Positions 8,905 through 19,274 of a DNA stretch of 64,000 nucleotides are shown in pieces. The position numbers and the translations under genes are program-made. Numbering within the stretch: position 1 is the first letter of the stretch; each line of letters starts with the position of its first letter. This DNA comes from Stenotrophomonas sp. ISL-67 (GTDB lineage: Bacteria > Pseudomonadota > Gammaproteobacteria > Xanthomonadales > Xanthomonadaceae): contig NZ_JAGGRL010000006.1 of assembly GCF_018612915.1 (NCBI RefSeq), positions 1-64,000 on the forward strand, written 5' to 3'. The notes beneath the pieces are model-generated. The model was not told where the DNA came from. It made no database searches and was given only the letters and a program-made list of their open reading frames with translations.

Positions 8905-10617
8905 ATGACCGAGATTCTGTTGATTCTGCTGGCCAGCATCGTGCTGGCCTTTCCGCTTGGGCTGTACCTGGCGCGGGTGATGCGCGGCGGGCCGATGCGC
9001 GGCGACGCGCTGTTCGGCTGGATCGAGAAGCCGCTGTACCGCGTGCTGGGCGTGAACCCGGCGCGCGGCATGTCGTGGCGCGGTTACGTGGGCGCGTTCC
9101 TGCTCAGCAACCTGGTGATTGCCGTGCTGGTGCAGGCAGTGTTCATGACCCAGTCCTGGCTGCCGCTCAATCCCGACCAGATTCCCAACATGCGCTGGGA
9201 CACGGCACTGCACACGATGGTGTCGTTCCTGACCAACACCAACCAGCAGCACTATTCCGGGCAGGCGCAGCTGTCCTACTTCGCGCAGATGACCGCGATC
9301 ACCGGCCTGCAGGTGGTCACCCCGATGATGGGACTGGCGCTGGTGGTGGCCACGCTGCGCGCGTTGTTCGGCAAGGCGCCGGAGGGCGATGTCGCCGAGG
9401 CCATGCTGCCGGCCGACCAGCGCATCGACGTGGGCAACTACTACGCCGATGTGGTGCGCGCCTGCGTGCGCTTCATGCTGCCGCTGTGCCTGCTGTGGGC
9501 GGTGCTGCTGACCAGCCAGGGCGTGCCCTCGACGCTTGCCGGTGGCCCGACCGCCACACCGATCGATGAGGCATCGGGCATGGAAGCGCAGAAGCTGCCA
9601 CTCGGCCCGGTCGCGGCAATGGTGGCAGCCAAGCAGCTGGGCGCCAACGGCGGTGGCTGGTACGGCCCCAACAGCAGCATGCCGCTGGAAAACCCGACCC
9701 CGCTGTCGAACGCGCTGGAGCTGATCGGCATCCTGCTGATCCCGATCGCGGTGGTCTTCATGCTGGGCGCCTTCACCGGGCGCAAGCGCCTGGCCGCGCT
9801 GGTGTTCGGCTGCATGCTGGCGATGTCCAGCGTGTCGATCGCCGCCACGGTGTGGTTGGAGGGCCATTCGGCCACGGCCGCCAGCCCGCTGCTGATGGAA
9901 GGCAAGGAAGTGCGCTTCGGTGCGGACAGCACCGGGTTGTGGGCGGCGATCACCACCCAGGTCTCGAACGGTTCGGTCAACGGCATGCACGACTCGCTCA
10001 GCCCGCTGGCCGGCGCGGTGCCAATGGTGAACATGCTGATCAATGCGATCTGGGGCGGCATCGGCTGCGGCCTGCAGCAGTTCCTGGTGTACCTGCTGCT
10101 GGGCGTGTTCCTGGCCGGGTTGATGACCGGGCGTACCCCCGAGCTGCTGGGGCGCAAGCTGGAAACCCCGCAGGTGAAGCTGCTGGCGCTGCTGGTGCTG
10201 CTGCAGCCGATCACCATCCTGGCGTTCACCGCGATCACGCTGGCCATTCCGTCGATCACCGGCACCTCCAACCCCGCCTTCCATGGGGTCAGCCAGGTGT
10301 TCTACGAGTACGTCTCGGCGTTCGCCAACAACGGCTCGGGCTTTGAAGGGCTGGGCGATGCCACGCCGTGGTGGAACCTGAGTTGCACCCTGGTGCTGCT
10401 GCTGGGCCGCTACCCGGTGCTGGTGATTCCGCTGATCGTGTGCGCCCAGCTGGCCGCCAAACGGCGTGCGCCGGAATCGGCCGGCACGCTGCAGATTGAA
10501 ACCCCGACCTTCGCGCTGACCCTGATCGCGCTGATCGTCATCCTGACCGTATTGCAGTTCATGCCGGCGCTGGTGCTGGGCCCGGTTGCCGACCACCTGT
10601 CGCTGACGCTGCGCTGA
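8905..10617 (+). CDS. kdpA: potassium-transporting ATPase subunit KdpA
   Basis: Channel-like subunit that binds and conducts K+ in the KdpFABC pump. The 570 residues form about ten membrane segments and contain the repeated selectivity-filter regions, such as [20 protein letters not shown] and [10 protein letters not shown]. Length and order match the family. It is the second gene of the operon, with 12 bases before and 11 after it. Confidence 0.97.
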   Translation: MTEILLILLASIVLAFPLGLYLARVMRGGPMRGDALFGWIEKPLYRVLGVNPARGMSWRGYVGAFLLSNLVIAVLVQAVFMTQSWLPLNPDQIPNMRWDTALHTMVSFLTNTNQQHYSGQAQLSYFAQMTAITGLQVVTPMMGLALVVATLRALFGKAPEGDVAEAMLPADQRIDVGNYYADVVRACVRFMLPLCLLWAVLLTSQGVPSTLAGGPTATPIDEASGMEAQKLPLGPVAAMVAAKQLGANGGGWYGPNSSMPLENPTPLSNALELIGILLIPIAVVFMLGAFTGRKRLAALVFGCMLAMSSVSIAATVWLEGHSATAASPLLMEGKEVRFGADSTGLWAAITTQVSNGSVNGMHDSLSPLAGAVPMVNMLINAIWGGIGCGLQQFLVYLLLGVFLAGLMTGRTPELLGRKLETPQVKLLALLVLLQPITILAFTAITLAIPSITGTSNPAFHGVSQVFYEYVSAFANNGSGFEGLGDATPWWNLSCTLVLLLGRYPVLVIPLIVCAQLAAKRRAPESAGTLQIETPTFALTLIALIVILTVLQFMPALVLGPVADHLSLTLR

Positions 10618-10628
10618 GACGTGAAACC

Positions 10629-12731
10629 ATGAATACCTATCCCTTGAATGCAGCGTCCTCCCGCCGCCCACGCCTGCTGGATGCAGCCGGCCTGCGCCGG
10701 GCATTGCGCGATGCGGTGATCAAACTCTCGCCGCGCCACCTGGTGCACAGCCCGGTGATGGCGGTGGTGATGGTGGGCACGCTGGTGAGCCTGCTGGTGA
10801 CGCTCACCGGCAACGCGCCCCTCGGCTTCGGCCTGGCGGTGACGGCGATCCTGCTGCTGACCGTGCTGTTCGGCAACTTCGCCGAGGCGGTGGCCGAAGC
10901 GCGCGGCCGCGGCCAGGCTGCGTCGCTGCGGCGTGCCCGCCAGGACCTGAGCGCGCGCCGGCTGGCCGCCGCACACCCCGCTGCCGGCGAAACCCGGGTG
11001 CCGGCGGCCGAGCTGCGCCCGGGCGACCATGTGATCGTCAGTGCCGGCGAGCTGGTGCCGGCCGATGGCGAGATCGTGCAGGGCCTGGCCACCATCAACG
11101 AAGCGGCGGTGACTGGTGAATCGGCACCGGTGCTGCGCGAGGCCGGCACCGACCGCAGTGGCGTGATCGGGGGTACCAAGGTGCTGTCGGACCAGATCAT
11201 CGTGAAGATCACCGCCGAACCGGGCCACAGCTTCCTGGACCGGATGATCGCGCTGGTGGAAGGCGCCAACCGGCAGAAGACTCCCAACGAGGTGGCGCTG
11301 ACCCTGCTGCTGGCGGCAATGACGCTGACCTTCCTGGTAGTGGTGGCAACGCTGCCTGCCATCGGTGCGTTCGTTGGGGTGAAGGTGGACCCGCTGCTGC
11401 TGATCGCGCTGCTGGTGTGCCTGATTCCAACCACCATCGGTGGGCTGCTGCCGGCCATCGGCATCGCCGGCATGAACCGTGCGCTGGCCGCCAACATCCT
11501 GGCCAAGTCGGGCAAGGCGGTGGAAGTGGCCGGCGACGTGGACGTGCTGCTGCTGGACAAGACCGGCACCATCACCCATGGCGACCGCCAGGCCACCCAC
11601 TTCCATGCACTGGCTGGTATCGATGCGACCCAGCTGCGTGAAGCAGCCCTGCTCTCTTCGCTGGCCGACCCGACCCCGGAAGGCAAATCGGTGGTGCGGC
11701 TGGCGCGTGAGCAAGGTTGTGTCGCGGCAGAGCCTGACCGCGACGACAACGCGGGGCCTGCCGCGAAAATCCGCACATCCATGTTTGGGGTTCCAACTTA
11801 CCTTGCCTTCAGCGCCCAGACCCGCATGTCGGGCGTGGACCTGGACGGCGGCCGGCGCATCCGCAAGGGCGCGGCGGCCGCGATCACCGCCTATGTGCGC
11901 GAACTCGGCGGCACGGTGCCGGCCGAGCTGGCCGGGCGGGTGGAACAGGTTGCGCGCAACGGCGCCACGCCGTTGGTGATCTGCGAGGGCCGCTACATCC
12001 TGGGCGTGATCGAACTGAGCGACGTGGTCAAGCACGGCATGCGCGAGAAGTTCGCGCAGCTGCGCGCGATGGGCATCCGCACGGTGATGATCACCGGTGA
12101 CAACCCGCTCACCGCCGCCGCGATTGCGGCCGAAGCCGGCGTGGACGACTACATCGCCGAAGCGCGCCCGGAAGACAAACTGGCCCGCATCCGCGCCGAG
12201 CAGGCCGGTGGCCGGCTGGTGGCGATGGTGGGCGATGGCACCAACGATGCCCCGGCGCTGGCCCAGGCCGACATCGGCCTGGCCATGAACTCGGGCACGC
12301 AGGCGGCCAAGGAAGCCGGCAACATGGTGGACCTGGATTCGGACCCGACCAAGCTGCTGGCGGTGGTGGAAGTGGGCAAGCAGCAACTGATCACGCGCGG
12401 TGCGCTGACCACCTTCTCGCTGGCCAACGACGTCTCCAAGTACTTCGCGATACTGCCGGCGCTGTTTGCCGCGACGCTGCCGGCCATGGCCACGTTGAAC
12501 GTGATGCATCTGTCCAGCCCGCGCAACGCGGTGCTGGCGGCGCTGATCTTCAACGCGCTGGTGATTCCGGCGCTGATCCCGCTGGCCCTGCGCGGCGTGC
12601 GCTTCCGCCCGGCCACGGCGACCGCGCTGCTGCGCCGGAACATGCTGGTATACGGCTTGGGCGGCGTGTTGCTGCCGTTCGCGGCCATCAAGTTGATCGA
12701 CCTCCTCCTCTTCCCGGTATTTGGCGCATGA
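10629..12731 (+). CDS. kdpB: potassium-transporting P-type ATPase subunit KdpB
   Basis: Catalytic ATPase subunit of the Kdp pump. The phosphorylation motif DKTGT has its Asp at about residue 310; TGES in the actuator domain and [10 protein letters not shown] in the P domain are intact. The nucleotide-binding domain is unusual: between VVRLAREQG and FSAQTRMSG there are about 14 more residues than in E. coli KdpB (around residues 360-393), with little resemblance to the family. At 700 residues it is about 18 longer than the E. coli protein. The stop overlaps kdpC as ATGA. Confidence 0.97.
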   Translation: MNTYPLNAASSRRPRLLDAAGLRRALRDAVIKLSPRHLVHSPVMAVVMVGTLVSLLVTLTGNAPLGFGLAVTAILLLTVLFGNFAEAVAEARGRGQAASLRRARQDLSARRLAAAHPAAGETRVPAAELRPGDHVIVSAGELVPADGEIVQGLATINEAAVTGESAPVLREAGTDRSGVIGGTKVLSDQIIVKITAEPGHSFLDRMIALVEGANRQKTPNEVALTLLLAAMTLTFLVVVATLPAIGAFVGVKVDPLLLIALLVCLIPTTIGGLLPAIGIAGMNRALAANILAKSGKAVEVAGDVDVLLLDKTGTITHGDRQATHFHALAGIDATQLREAALLSSLADPTPEGKSVVRLAREQGCVAAEPDRDDNAGPAAKIRTSMFGVPTYLAFSAQTRMSGVDLDGGRRIRKGAAAAITAYVRELGGTVPAELAGRVEQVARNGATPLVICEGRYILGVIELSDVVKHGMREKFAQLRAMGIRTVMITGDNPLTAAAIAAEAGVDDYIAEARPEDKLARIRAEQAGGRLVAMVGDGTNDAPALAQADIGLAMNSGTQAAKEAGNMVDLDSDPTKLLAVVEVGKQQLITRGALTTFSLANDVSKYFAILPALFAATLPAMATLNVMHLSSPRNAVLAALIFNALVIPALIPLALRGVRFRPATATALLRRNMLVYGLGGVLLPFAAIKLIDLLLFPVFGA

Positions 12732-13420
12732 ACCGCTCCGCTGCTGCTCCGTTTTCCCGCCCGGCGCGTGTCCGCGCCGCCACGTCTGTTTCCCTGCAAC
12801 AACAGGGTGCGCTGCGCCCGGCCATCGGCCTGGGCGTGGCCAGCCTGCTGCTGCTCGGCCTGGCTTACGCGGTGGGCACTACGGCGGTGAGCCGCGCCCT
12901 GTTCCCCGCACAGTCCGATGGCAGCCTGCTGGTCATCGACGGCCAGGTGCGGGGTTCGCGCCTGGTGGCGCAGCCGTTCGTGGGCGACGGCTACTTCCAG
13001 GCACGTCCGTCTGCGGCCAGTTACGACCCGATGGCCGCCGCCGGCAGCAACCTGGCGCGCAGCAACCCTGCCCTGCAGGAACGCGTGACCGACGCCAGCC
13101 GCGCTATGGCAGTGCGTGAAGGCATCACCGTGGCGGAGGTTCCCGGCGACCTGGTGACCCAGTCCGGCGCGGGCATGGACCCAGAGTTGTCGCCGGCGGC
13201 AGCGGCTGTGCAGGTCAGGCGGGTGGCGGGCAACCGCGGACTGAGCCTTGAGCAGGTGCAGGCGCTGGTGGAGGCGCATACGCAGGGCCCGCAATGGGGC
13301 GTGTTCGGGCAGCCACGGGTGAACGTGATGGACCTCAACGTGGCGTTGGACCGCGCGAAGAGCGGTCGGGCAGAGCCCGGCGCTACGGTGCCTTCCGGGA
13401 TCGGGACGACGGTTCGTTGA
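12728..13420 (+). CDS. kdpC: potassium-transporting ATPase subunit KdpC
   Basis: Single-pass membrane subunit needed for assembly and ATP affinity of the Kdp pump. A basic N-terminus of about 30 residues precedes the membrane segment (about 31-52). The family phrases [22 protein letters not shown] and NPALQERV follow. The last 20 residues or so are encoded across a GTAG-type repeat and lack family character. ATGA overlap with kdpB supports the start. Confidence 0.95.
   Translation: MNRSAAAPFSRPARVRAATSVSLQQQGALRPAIGLGVASLLLLGLAYAVGTTAVSRALFPAQSDGSLLVIDGQVRGSRLVAQPFVGDGYFQARPSAASYDPMAAAGSNLARSNPALQERVTDASRAMAVREGITVAEVPGDLVTQSGAGMDPELSPAAAAVQVRRVAGNRGLSLEQVQALVEAHTQGPQWGVFGQPRVNVMDLNVALDRAKSGRAEPGATVPSGIGTTVR
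13367..13386 (-). repeat. GTAG-type repeat inside the kdpC 3' end
   Basis: On the minus strand it reads GTAGCGCCGGGCTCTGCCCG, a typical SMAG-like palindrome. It lies in frame within kdpC and supplies residues of its C-terminal tail. Confidence 0.65.
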
Positions 13421-13424
13421 TGTC

Positions 13425-16118
13425 ATGACGGTGCCGAACGGCGCACACTCCATGCCCATGACCGATTCCCGTACCCGACAGGCCGACGCGCTGGTGGAAC
13501 GCCTGCAGCGCGAGGCCGGCGGCAAGCTCACCGTGTTCCTGGGTGCCGCACCCGGCGTGGGCAAGACCTACAGCATGCTGGGGCGCGCACACGAGCAGCT
13601 GCGCCGCGGCGTGGACGTGGTGGTGGGGCTGGTGGAAACCCACGGCCGCGCCGAGACCTCGGCGCTGCTGGAGGGCCTGCCGCAGGTGCCACTGCTGCAG
13701 CGCGAGTACCAGCTTCACGCGCTGCGGGAAATGGATCTGGATGCGGTGCTGGCGCGCCGCCCGGCTCTGGTGCTGGTGGATGAGCTGGCGCACCGCAACG
13801 TGCCGGGCAGCCGCCACGAGCGGCGCTGGCAGGATGTGATGGAGTTGCTGGACGCCGGCATCGACGTCTGGACCACGCTCAACATCCAGCATCTGGAAAG
13901 CCTCAACGACGTGGTGATGCGCATCACCGGGGTGCGGGTCAGCGAGACCGTGCCCGATGCGGTGCTGGACCGCCTGCACGACATCGTGCTGGTCGATCTG
14001 CCACCGCGCGAACTGATCGAACGCCTGCAGCAGGGCAAGGTGTACGTGCCCGAGCAGGCAGCGCAGGCACTGCAGGCGTTCTTTTCGCCTGCCAACCTGA
14101 CCGCGCTGCGCGAGCTGGCGATGCAGGAAGCGGCCGACCGGGTGGACACCAGCCTGCGCGAAACCCGTGCCGCACGCGGCGAAGGCAACCTGCCGCTGCG
14201 CCGCAGGGTGCTGGTGGCGATCGACGGTGGCGGCCAGAGCGAGTACCTGGTACGGGTGGGTCGGCGCATCGCCGAGCGCCGCGATGCGCCCTGGACGGTG
14301 GTGACCGTGCAGCGCCGCCGCGAAGACGACAGCACCCGCCGCGAGATCGATGCGGCGTTTGCACTGGCACGGCGGCTGGGCGGTGAGGCCGAGCTGCTGC
14401 ACGGACCCAGCATTGCCGACGCGCTGCTCGACCACGCCGCGCACAACAGCGTGTCCACGCTGGTGCTGGGCCGTACCCGCGAGCGGCCGTTCGCACGCAT
14501 GCTCAACCGCACCCTCACCCAGCAGTTGATCCAGCGCGGCGCGCACCTTGAGATCACCATCATCGGCACCCCACAGGCACGTGCGCATGCCCGCCGCCAT
14601 GGCTTGTCGATGCCGACGCTGAGCACCGGCCGGGATACCCTGCTGGCGGTAACCGCCACCGCGCTGGCCTGCCTGGTGGCGCTGGTGGCCGAACGCTGGG
14701 TGGGGCTGTACGACCTGTCGATGGTGTTCATCGTGGCGGTCGTGGTGGTGGCCGCGCGCAGCCGCACCAGTGCGGCGGTGATGGCCGCGGCGCTGTGTTT
14801 CCTGGCCTACAACTTCTTCTTCATCGCGCCGCGCTTCACCTTCGCCATCAGCGCGCGCCAGGGCGTGATCACCGTGTTCCTGTTCCTGGTGGCGGCGCTG
14901 GTGGCCGGGCGGCTGGCCTCGCGCCTGCGCATGCAGGTGGTGGCGCTGCGCGCGGCCAACCGGCATGCCAATGCGCGCCAGGTGCTGGGGGGCCAGCTGA
15001 CCCGCGCCCCCAACAACGAGGCCGTGGCGCAGGCCGGGCGCGAGGCGCTGGAGCAGGCGTTGGATGCGCCGGCCTGGCTGCGCATCGGCGCCGACACCAG
15101 CACCAGCGGCAGCGCCGCGCCGGGCGACACCGATCTGGCTGCGGCCGACTGGGCGCACCGCCACGGCCAGCCGAGCGGCCGCTTCACCGACACGCTGGCC
15201 GGCGCGGAATGGTGGTTCCTGCCACTGCTGGACGGCGACGACCGCGCCATCGGCGTGGCCGGCATGCGCTTCCCGCGCAGCGCGCCGCGCCTGACCCCGG
15301 AGCAGCGTCAACTGGCCGAGGCGATGGTGGATGACATCGCCCAGGCCGCGCTGCGCACGCGGCTGGTGGCCGACCTGGAAAAAGCGCACGTAAGCAACGA
15401 AACCGAGCGGCTGCGTTCGGCGCTGCTGTCGTCGGTGTCGCACGACCTGCGCTCGCCGCTGGCAGCGATGATCGGCTCGGCCGGCAGCCTGTCCAACTAT
15501 GCCGAGGCGATGGATGCCAACGACCGCCGCGCCCTGCTGGACACCATCCTGGTGGAAGGCGAGCGGCTGGACCGCTACATCCAGAACCTGCTGGACATGA
15601 CCCGGCTCGGCCACGAAGGGCTGAAGATCAACCGCGACTGGATCGGGGTGGACGAACTGGTGGGCTCGGCCGCGCGCCGCCTGCAGCGCTACCAGCCGGA
15701 CGTGCGGCTGCAGCTGGATATTCCCGGCACGCTGGGCCCGATCTGGGTGCACCCGGCGCTGGTGGAACAGGCGGTGTTCAACGTGATGGAGAACGCGGCG
15801 AAGTTCTCCCCGCCCGGTGCGGCGGTGGAGGTGCAGGCGCGGCTGGTGGACGGCGGGCTGCGCATCGATGTGCTTGATGCCGGCCCCGGCATTCCCGATG
15901 ACGAACGCGCGCGCATCTTCGACATGTTCTACAGCGTGGAGCGCGGCGACCGGGGCCGGCATGGCACCGGCCTGGGGCTGACCATCTGCCAGGGCATGAT
16001 CGGCGCGCATGGCGGCAACGTGCAGGCACTGCCGGGCCGCGATGGACGCGGTACCCTGATCCGCATCACGCTCCCGCTGCTGCAACCCCACCCTGCCGAT
16101 GACCCCGACGATTCCTGA
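13425..16118 (+). CDS. kdpD: sensor histidine kinase KdpD
   Basis: Inner-membrane sensor that controls kdp transcription in response to K+ limitation. Order of domains: N-terminal KdpD domain with Walker A GAAPGVGKT (residues 40-48), a Usp-like domain (about 260-380), the four-helix DUF4118 membrane region (about 405-500), a GAF-like linker, HisKA with the phospho-accepting His at about 673 (SSVSHDLRSP), and a HATPase domain with GTGLGLTIC. Length of 897 fits. The ATG at 13425 is used; ATGs at 13452 or 13458 are also possible. The gene overlaps kdpE by 20 bases. Confidence 0.95.
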   Translation: MTVPNGAHSMPMTDSRTRQADALVERLQREAGGKLTVFLGAAPGVGKTYSMLGRAHEQLRRGVDVVVGLVETHGRAETSALLEGLPQVPLLQREYQLHALREMDLDAVLARRPALVLVDELAHRNVPGSRHERRWQDVMELLDAGIDVWTTLNIQHLESLNDVVMRITGVRVSETVPDAVLDRLHDIVLVDLPPRELIERLQQGKVYVPEQAAQALQAFFSPANLTALRELAMQEAADRVDTSLRETRAARGEGNLPLRRRVLVAIDGGGQSEYLVRVGRRIAERRDAPWTVVTVQRRREDDSTRREIDAAFALARRLGGEAELLHGPSIADALLDHAAHNSVSTLVLGRTRERPFARMLNRTLTQQLIQRGAHLEITIIGTPQARAHARRHGLSMPTLSTGRDTLLAVTATALACLVALVAERWVGLYDLSMVFIVAVVVVAARSRTSAAVMAAALCFLAYNFFFIAPRFTFAISARQGVITVFLFLVAALVAGRLASRLRMQVVALRAANRHANARQVLGGQLTRAPNNEAVAQAGREALEQALDAPAWLRIGADTSTSGSAAPGDTDLAAADWAHRHGQPSGRFTDTLAGAEWWFLPLLDGDDRAIGVAGMRFPRSAPRLTPEQRQLAEAMVDDIAQAALRTRLVADLEKAHVSNETERLRSALLSSVSHDLRSPLAAMIGSAGSLSNYAEAMDANDRRALLDTILVEGERLDRYIQNLLDMTRLGHEGLKINRDWIGVDELVGSAARRLQRYQPDVRLQLDIPGTLGPIWVHPALVEQAVFNVMENAAKFSPPGAAVEVQARLVDGGLRIDVLDAGPGIPDDERARIFDMFYSVERGDRGRHGTGLGLTICQGMIGAHGGNVQALPGRDGRGTLIRITLPLLQPHPADDPDDS

Positions 16119-16818
16119 CCCTTCCCCTGGCGTGCCGCCCGCGCGCGTGCTGGTGATCGACGATGAAGCGCAGATCCGCCGCTTCCTCGAGATCAGCCTG
16201 CGCGCGCAGGGATACCGGGTGCTGCAGGCGGCCACCGGACAGGAAGGGCTGGAACAGCTGGTGGGCGAAGGCGCGGACCTGGTGATCCTGGATATCGGCC
16301 TGCCGGACATGGAAGGCCATGAGGTACTGGCCGAGCTGCGCCAGTGGAGCCAGGTGCCGGTGATCATGCTGACGGTGCGCGCCAGCGAGACCGAGAAAGT
16401 GCTGGCGCTGGACAACGGCGCCAACGACTACGTGACCAAGCCGTTCGGCACGCAGGAACTGATGGCACGGGTGCGTGCGCTGCTGCGCACGCGCACGGTG
16501 TCGGCCGATGGAGTGTTACCGCATTTCGATGACGGCCACCTGCATATCGACCTGGCAAGGCGCGAAGTGCAGTTGGACGGCGCGCCGGTGGCGCTGACGC
16601 GCAAGGAATATGCGTTGCTTTCGCTGTTGCTGCGCAATGCCGGCCGGGTGGTGACCCAGCCGCAGATCCTGGCCGAGATCTGGGGGCCGACCCACCAGCA
16701 CGACACGCATTACCTGCGCATCCTGGTGAGCAAGCTGCGCCACAAGCTGGGGGATTCGGCGCTGGATTCGCGTTACCTGTTCACCGAACCCGGTGTGGGG
16801 TTGCGGTTCAAAGGGTGA
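16099..16818 (+). CDS. kdpE: response regulator KdpE
   Basis: OmpR-family transcription factor that activates kdpFABC when phosphorylated by KdpD. The receiver domain (residues 15-130) has the acidic pair DD at 21-22, the phospho-acceptor D65 in VILDIGLPD and K near 114 in YVTKPFG. The C-terminal winged helix includes LTRKEYALLSLLLRNAG. 239 residues is slightly longer than usual because of a Pro-rich start. It ends the kdp operon; a perfect hairpin begins at its stop codon. Confidence 0.95.
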   Translation: MTPTIPDPSPGVPPARVLVIDDEAQIRRFLEISLRAQGYRVLQAATGQEGLEQLVGEGADLVILDIGLPDMEGHEVLAELRQWSQVPVIMLTVRASETEKVLALDNGANDYVTKPFGTQELMARVRALLRTRTVSADGVLPHFDDGHLHIDLARREVQLDGAPVALTRKEYALLSLLLRNAGRVVTQPQILAEIWGPTHQHDTHYLRILVSKLRHKLGDSALDSRYLFTEPGVGLRFKG

Positions 16819-16915
16819 ATCTCGACCGCAGGTCGAGATTCATCCGGTAGGGCCGGCCGTTGGCCGGCCCTCGCACGGTGTGATACCCCTTGGGCCGGCC
16901 AACGGCCGGCGCTAC
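16817..16915. repeat. hairpin plus inverted pair of GTAG repeats between kdpE and the algC-like gene
   Basis: A perfect 11-bp stem with a GCA loop (16817-16841) starts at the kdpE stop and may end or stabilise that transcript. It is followed by two SMAG-like elements facing each other: GTAGGGCCGGCCGTTGGCC from 16847, and its counterpart ending GGCGCTAC at 16915. The genes on either side are convergent, so the structure can act on both messages. Confidence 0.75.
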
Positions 16916-16917
16916 CT

Positions 16918-19260
16918 TCAGAATTGCAGATCCACGCCCGGCAGCAGCGGCTGCAGCTGTTCGCGGAACAACGCCTTGATGCGCTCCAGCGCGGCCTCGT
17001 CGTTGCCTTCGAAACGCAGCACCAGCACCGGGGTGGTGTTGGAGGCGCGCAGCAGGCCCCAGCCGTCCGGGAAGTCCGCACGCAGGCCGTCGATGGTGGA
17101 CAGACGCGCACCGGTGAACACCGACACTTCCGCCTGCGCCGCCGATACGAACATCGACACCAGCGCATGCGGGGTGCCCGTTTCCACCGGCACTTTCAGC
17201 TCCGGGGTGGACACGCTGTCGGGCAGCTCGTCGAGCACCTCCGACGGTGTTTCGTCGCGCTGGGCCAGGATTTCCAGCAGGCGCGAGGCCGCATACAAAC
17301 CATCGTCGAAACCGAACCAGCGCTCCTTGAAGAAGAAGTGTCCGCTCATCTCGCCGGCCAGTTCGGCATCGGTTTCACGCATCTTGGCCTTGATCAGCGA
17401 ATGCCCGGTCTTCCACATCATCGGGCTGCCGCCGTTGCGCAGCACGTAATCGGACAGCTTGCCGCTGCACTTCACGTCGTAGATCACCAGCGCGCCGGGA
17501 TTGCGCTGCAGCACATCAGCCGCGAACAGCATCAGCAGGCGGTCGGCATAAATGATCCTGCCTTCCCTGGTGACCACGCCCAGGCGGTCGCCATCGCCAT
17601 CGAAGGCAAGGCCGATATCCGCATCGAAGCGCTTCACGGTCTGGATGAGGTCTTCCAGGTTGTCGGGGTCGCTCGGGTCGGGGTGGTGGTTGGGGAAGGT
17701 GCCATCCACATCGCAGTACAACGGAATGACTTCGGCACCAATCGCTTCCAGCAGCGGCTGGGCCAGTTCGCCAGCCACGCCGTTGCCGGCATCGGCCACT
17801 ACCTTGATCGGGCGATCCAGCTGCACGTCATCGGCAATGCGCTGGATGTAATCGGCGTTGACGTCGCGCTGCTGCAGGCTGCCCGGTTCGGCAGCCACGT
17901 GCAGCTGGCCATCGCGGATGCGCTGGTACAGCTCGGTGATGGCATCGCCGGACAGGGTTTCGCCGCCCACCACGATCTTGAAGCCGTTGTAATCGGGCGG
18001 GTTGTGGCTGCCGGTAACGGCCACGCAGCTGCCCGCGCGCAGGTGGTAGCTGGCGAAGTACACCACCGGTGTAGGCGCCAGGCCGATGTCGGTGACGTCG
18101 CACCCGGCGCGGCGCAGGCCTTCGATCAGGCTGGCGCTCAGTTCCGGACCGGACAGGCGGCCATCCCGGCCCACCACGATGTCGCGCAGCCCCTGCACCT
18201 GCAGCACCGAACCGATGGCCTGCCCGATCAGCACCGCGACCTGCGGGGTGAGTTCGCGCCCGATCACGCCGCGGATGTCGTAGGCGCGGAAGATGCCCTC
18301 TGGCACCTCATGGCCGGGGCCGGTAGGCAGCAGCGGCGGCGGCGCGCCCGTTCCAGCCGCCGATGCCGGCTCCAGCAACGGGTCCTGCACCAGGCTTTCG
18401 CGCAGCGTGGGGCCGTGGTCGCCCTCGCTGATGGCGGCACGCCGACGCGGCAGCTTCACCCGGCCCTTGCCGAACTGCAGCATGCCGGCGATGGCCAGCA
18501 GCAGCACGGCCACGATGAGGGACGGAATCGCGCCCAGGCCCAGCGGACCCGGTTCGACATCCGGCACGGCGGCGGCCAGGCGCAGGCCGCTCTTGCTGAT
18601 CGGCCGGGCCAGGCCCTCCGCGCCCTGGGACAGGCTGCTGTCGCCCTGCTCGATGATGTTGTGGGTGCCCTGGCGCAGCGCCAGGTAGCCCGCAGACGGC
18701 ACCCGCACCTGGTCGAAGGTGCCGGTCAGGCGCAGCAATGGCTGGCGCACGTAGATCACCGCCGGCCCCGTGCTGCCCAGCTGCACCGGTATGGCAAGGC
18801 CCAGGCGCTGGCCACCGGCGTCGCGCACCACGCGCGCCACCACGGTATCGCCGGCAATGGCGGCTTCCAGCAGGCCCAGCCGGGCGTACCCGAAGGCCTT
18901 CGGATCGGCGTAGCCCTGGTCCAGGTCGGCGGTAAGCACCTGCACGTCTTCGGTGCCCGGCCAGCCTTCGCGCACGGCCAGCGCGGTGGCATCGGCATCG
19001 CCGGCGGCCAGCGCGGTACTGACCCGCTCGCTCTTCATCAAGGTGCGCAGCTGCGCGCTCTGCCCCTTCAGTGCGGCGTCCACGCCCTGCACGATCTGGT
19101 CGCGGGCCTGTTCCAGCGCCTGCCCTACCGAGGCCTGCCGCCATTGCCGCACCCCGCTCCAGGCAAACCACGCCGCCAGCAGGACCAAGGCCCCCACCAG
19201 CAACAGCCCGTTACGCCTGCTTGTCAATCGCGGCTGTCCTTCCGCCGTTGCCTTGCTCAT
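16918..19260 (-). CDS. algC: membrane-anchored phosphomannomutase/phosphoglucomutase (AlgC type)
   Basis: Predicted bifunctional phosphohexomutase giving Man-1-P and Glc-1-P for exopolysaccharide and LPS. Residues 1-20 are basic, 20-37 form a membrane helix, and 40-245 look like an extracytoplasmic sensor-like domain that closes with a second membrane helix (about 245-262). A Pro/Gly linker leads to the catalytic part (about 325-775). There the phosphoserine loop TGSHNPP (S418), the metal loop DGDGDR and the C-terminal RASNTTPVL are intact. At 780 residues it resembles the long AlgC proteins of some pseudomonads. The gene order with dut and coaBC matches Pseudomonas algC. The role of the N-terminal half is unknown. 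Confidence 0.9.
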   Translation of the reverse strand: MSKATAEGQPRLTSRRNGLLLVGALVLLAAWFAWSGVRQWRQASVGQALEQARDQIVQGVDAALKGQSAQLRTLMKSERVSTALAAGDADATALAVREGWPGTEDVQVLTADLDQGYADPKAFGYARLGLLEAAIAGDTVVARVVRDAGGQRLGLAIPVQLGSTGPAVIYVRQPLLRLTGTFDQVRVPSAGYLALRQGTHNIIEQGDSSLSQGAEGLARPISKSGLRLAAAVPDVEPGPLGLGAIPSLIVAVLLLAIAGMLQFGKGRVKLPRRRAAISEGDHGPTLRESLVQDPLLEPASAAGTGAPPPLLPTGPGHEVPEGIFRAYDIRGVIGRELTPQVAVLIGQAIGSVLQVQGLRDIVVGRDGRLSGPELSASLIEGLRRAGCDVTDIGLAPTPVVYFASYHLRAGSCVAVTGSHNPPDYNGFKIVVGGETLSGDAITELYQRIRDGQLHVAAEPGSLQQRDVNADYIQRIADDVQLDRPIKVVADAGNGVAGELAQPLLEAIGAEVIPLYCDVDGTFPNHHPDPSDPDNLEDLIQTVKRFDADIGLAFDGDGDRLGVVTREGRIIYADRLLMLFAADVLQRNPGALVIYDVKCSGKLSDYVLRNGGSPMMWKTGHSLIKAKMRETDAELAGEMSGHFFFKERWFGFDDGLYAASRLLEILAQRDETPSEVLDELPDSVSTPELKVPVETGTPHALVSMFVSAAQAEVSVFTGARLSTIDGLRADFPDGWGLLRASNTTPVLVLRFEGNDEAALERIKALFREQLQPLLPGVDLQF

Positions 19261-19274
19261 TGATGTTCCCCCTG

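Noticed and set aside
8428-10704. 758-codon frame opposite kdpA
   Set aside because: Shadow rich in His, Gln, Arg and Gly. kdpA on the other strand is certain.
13383-16424. 1013-codon frame opposite kdpD
   Set aside because: Long antisense frames are expected at this GC; no domain is seen, and kdpD has all its motifs.
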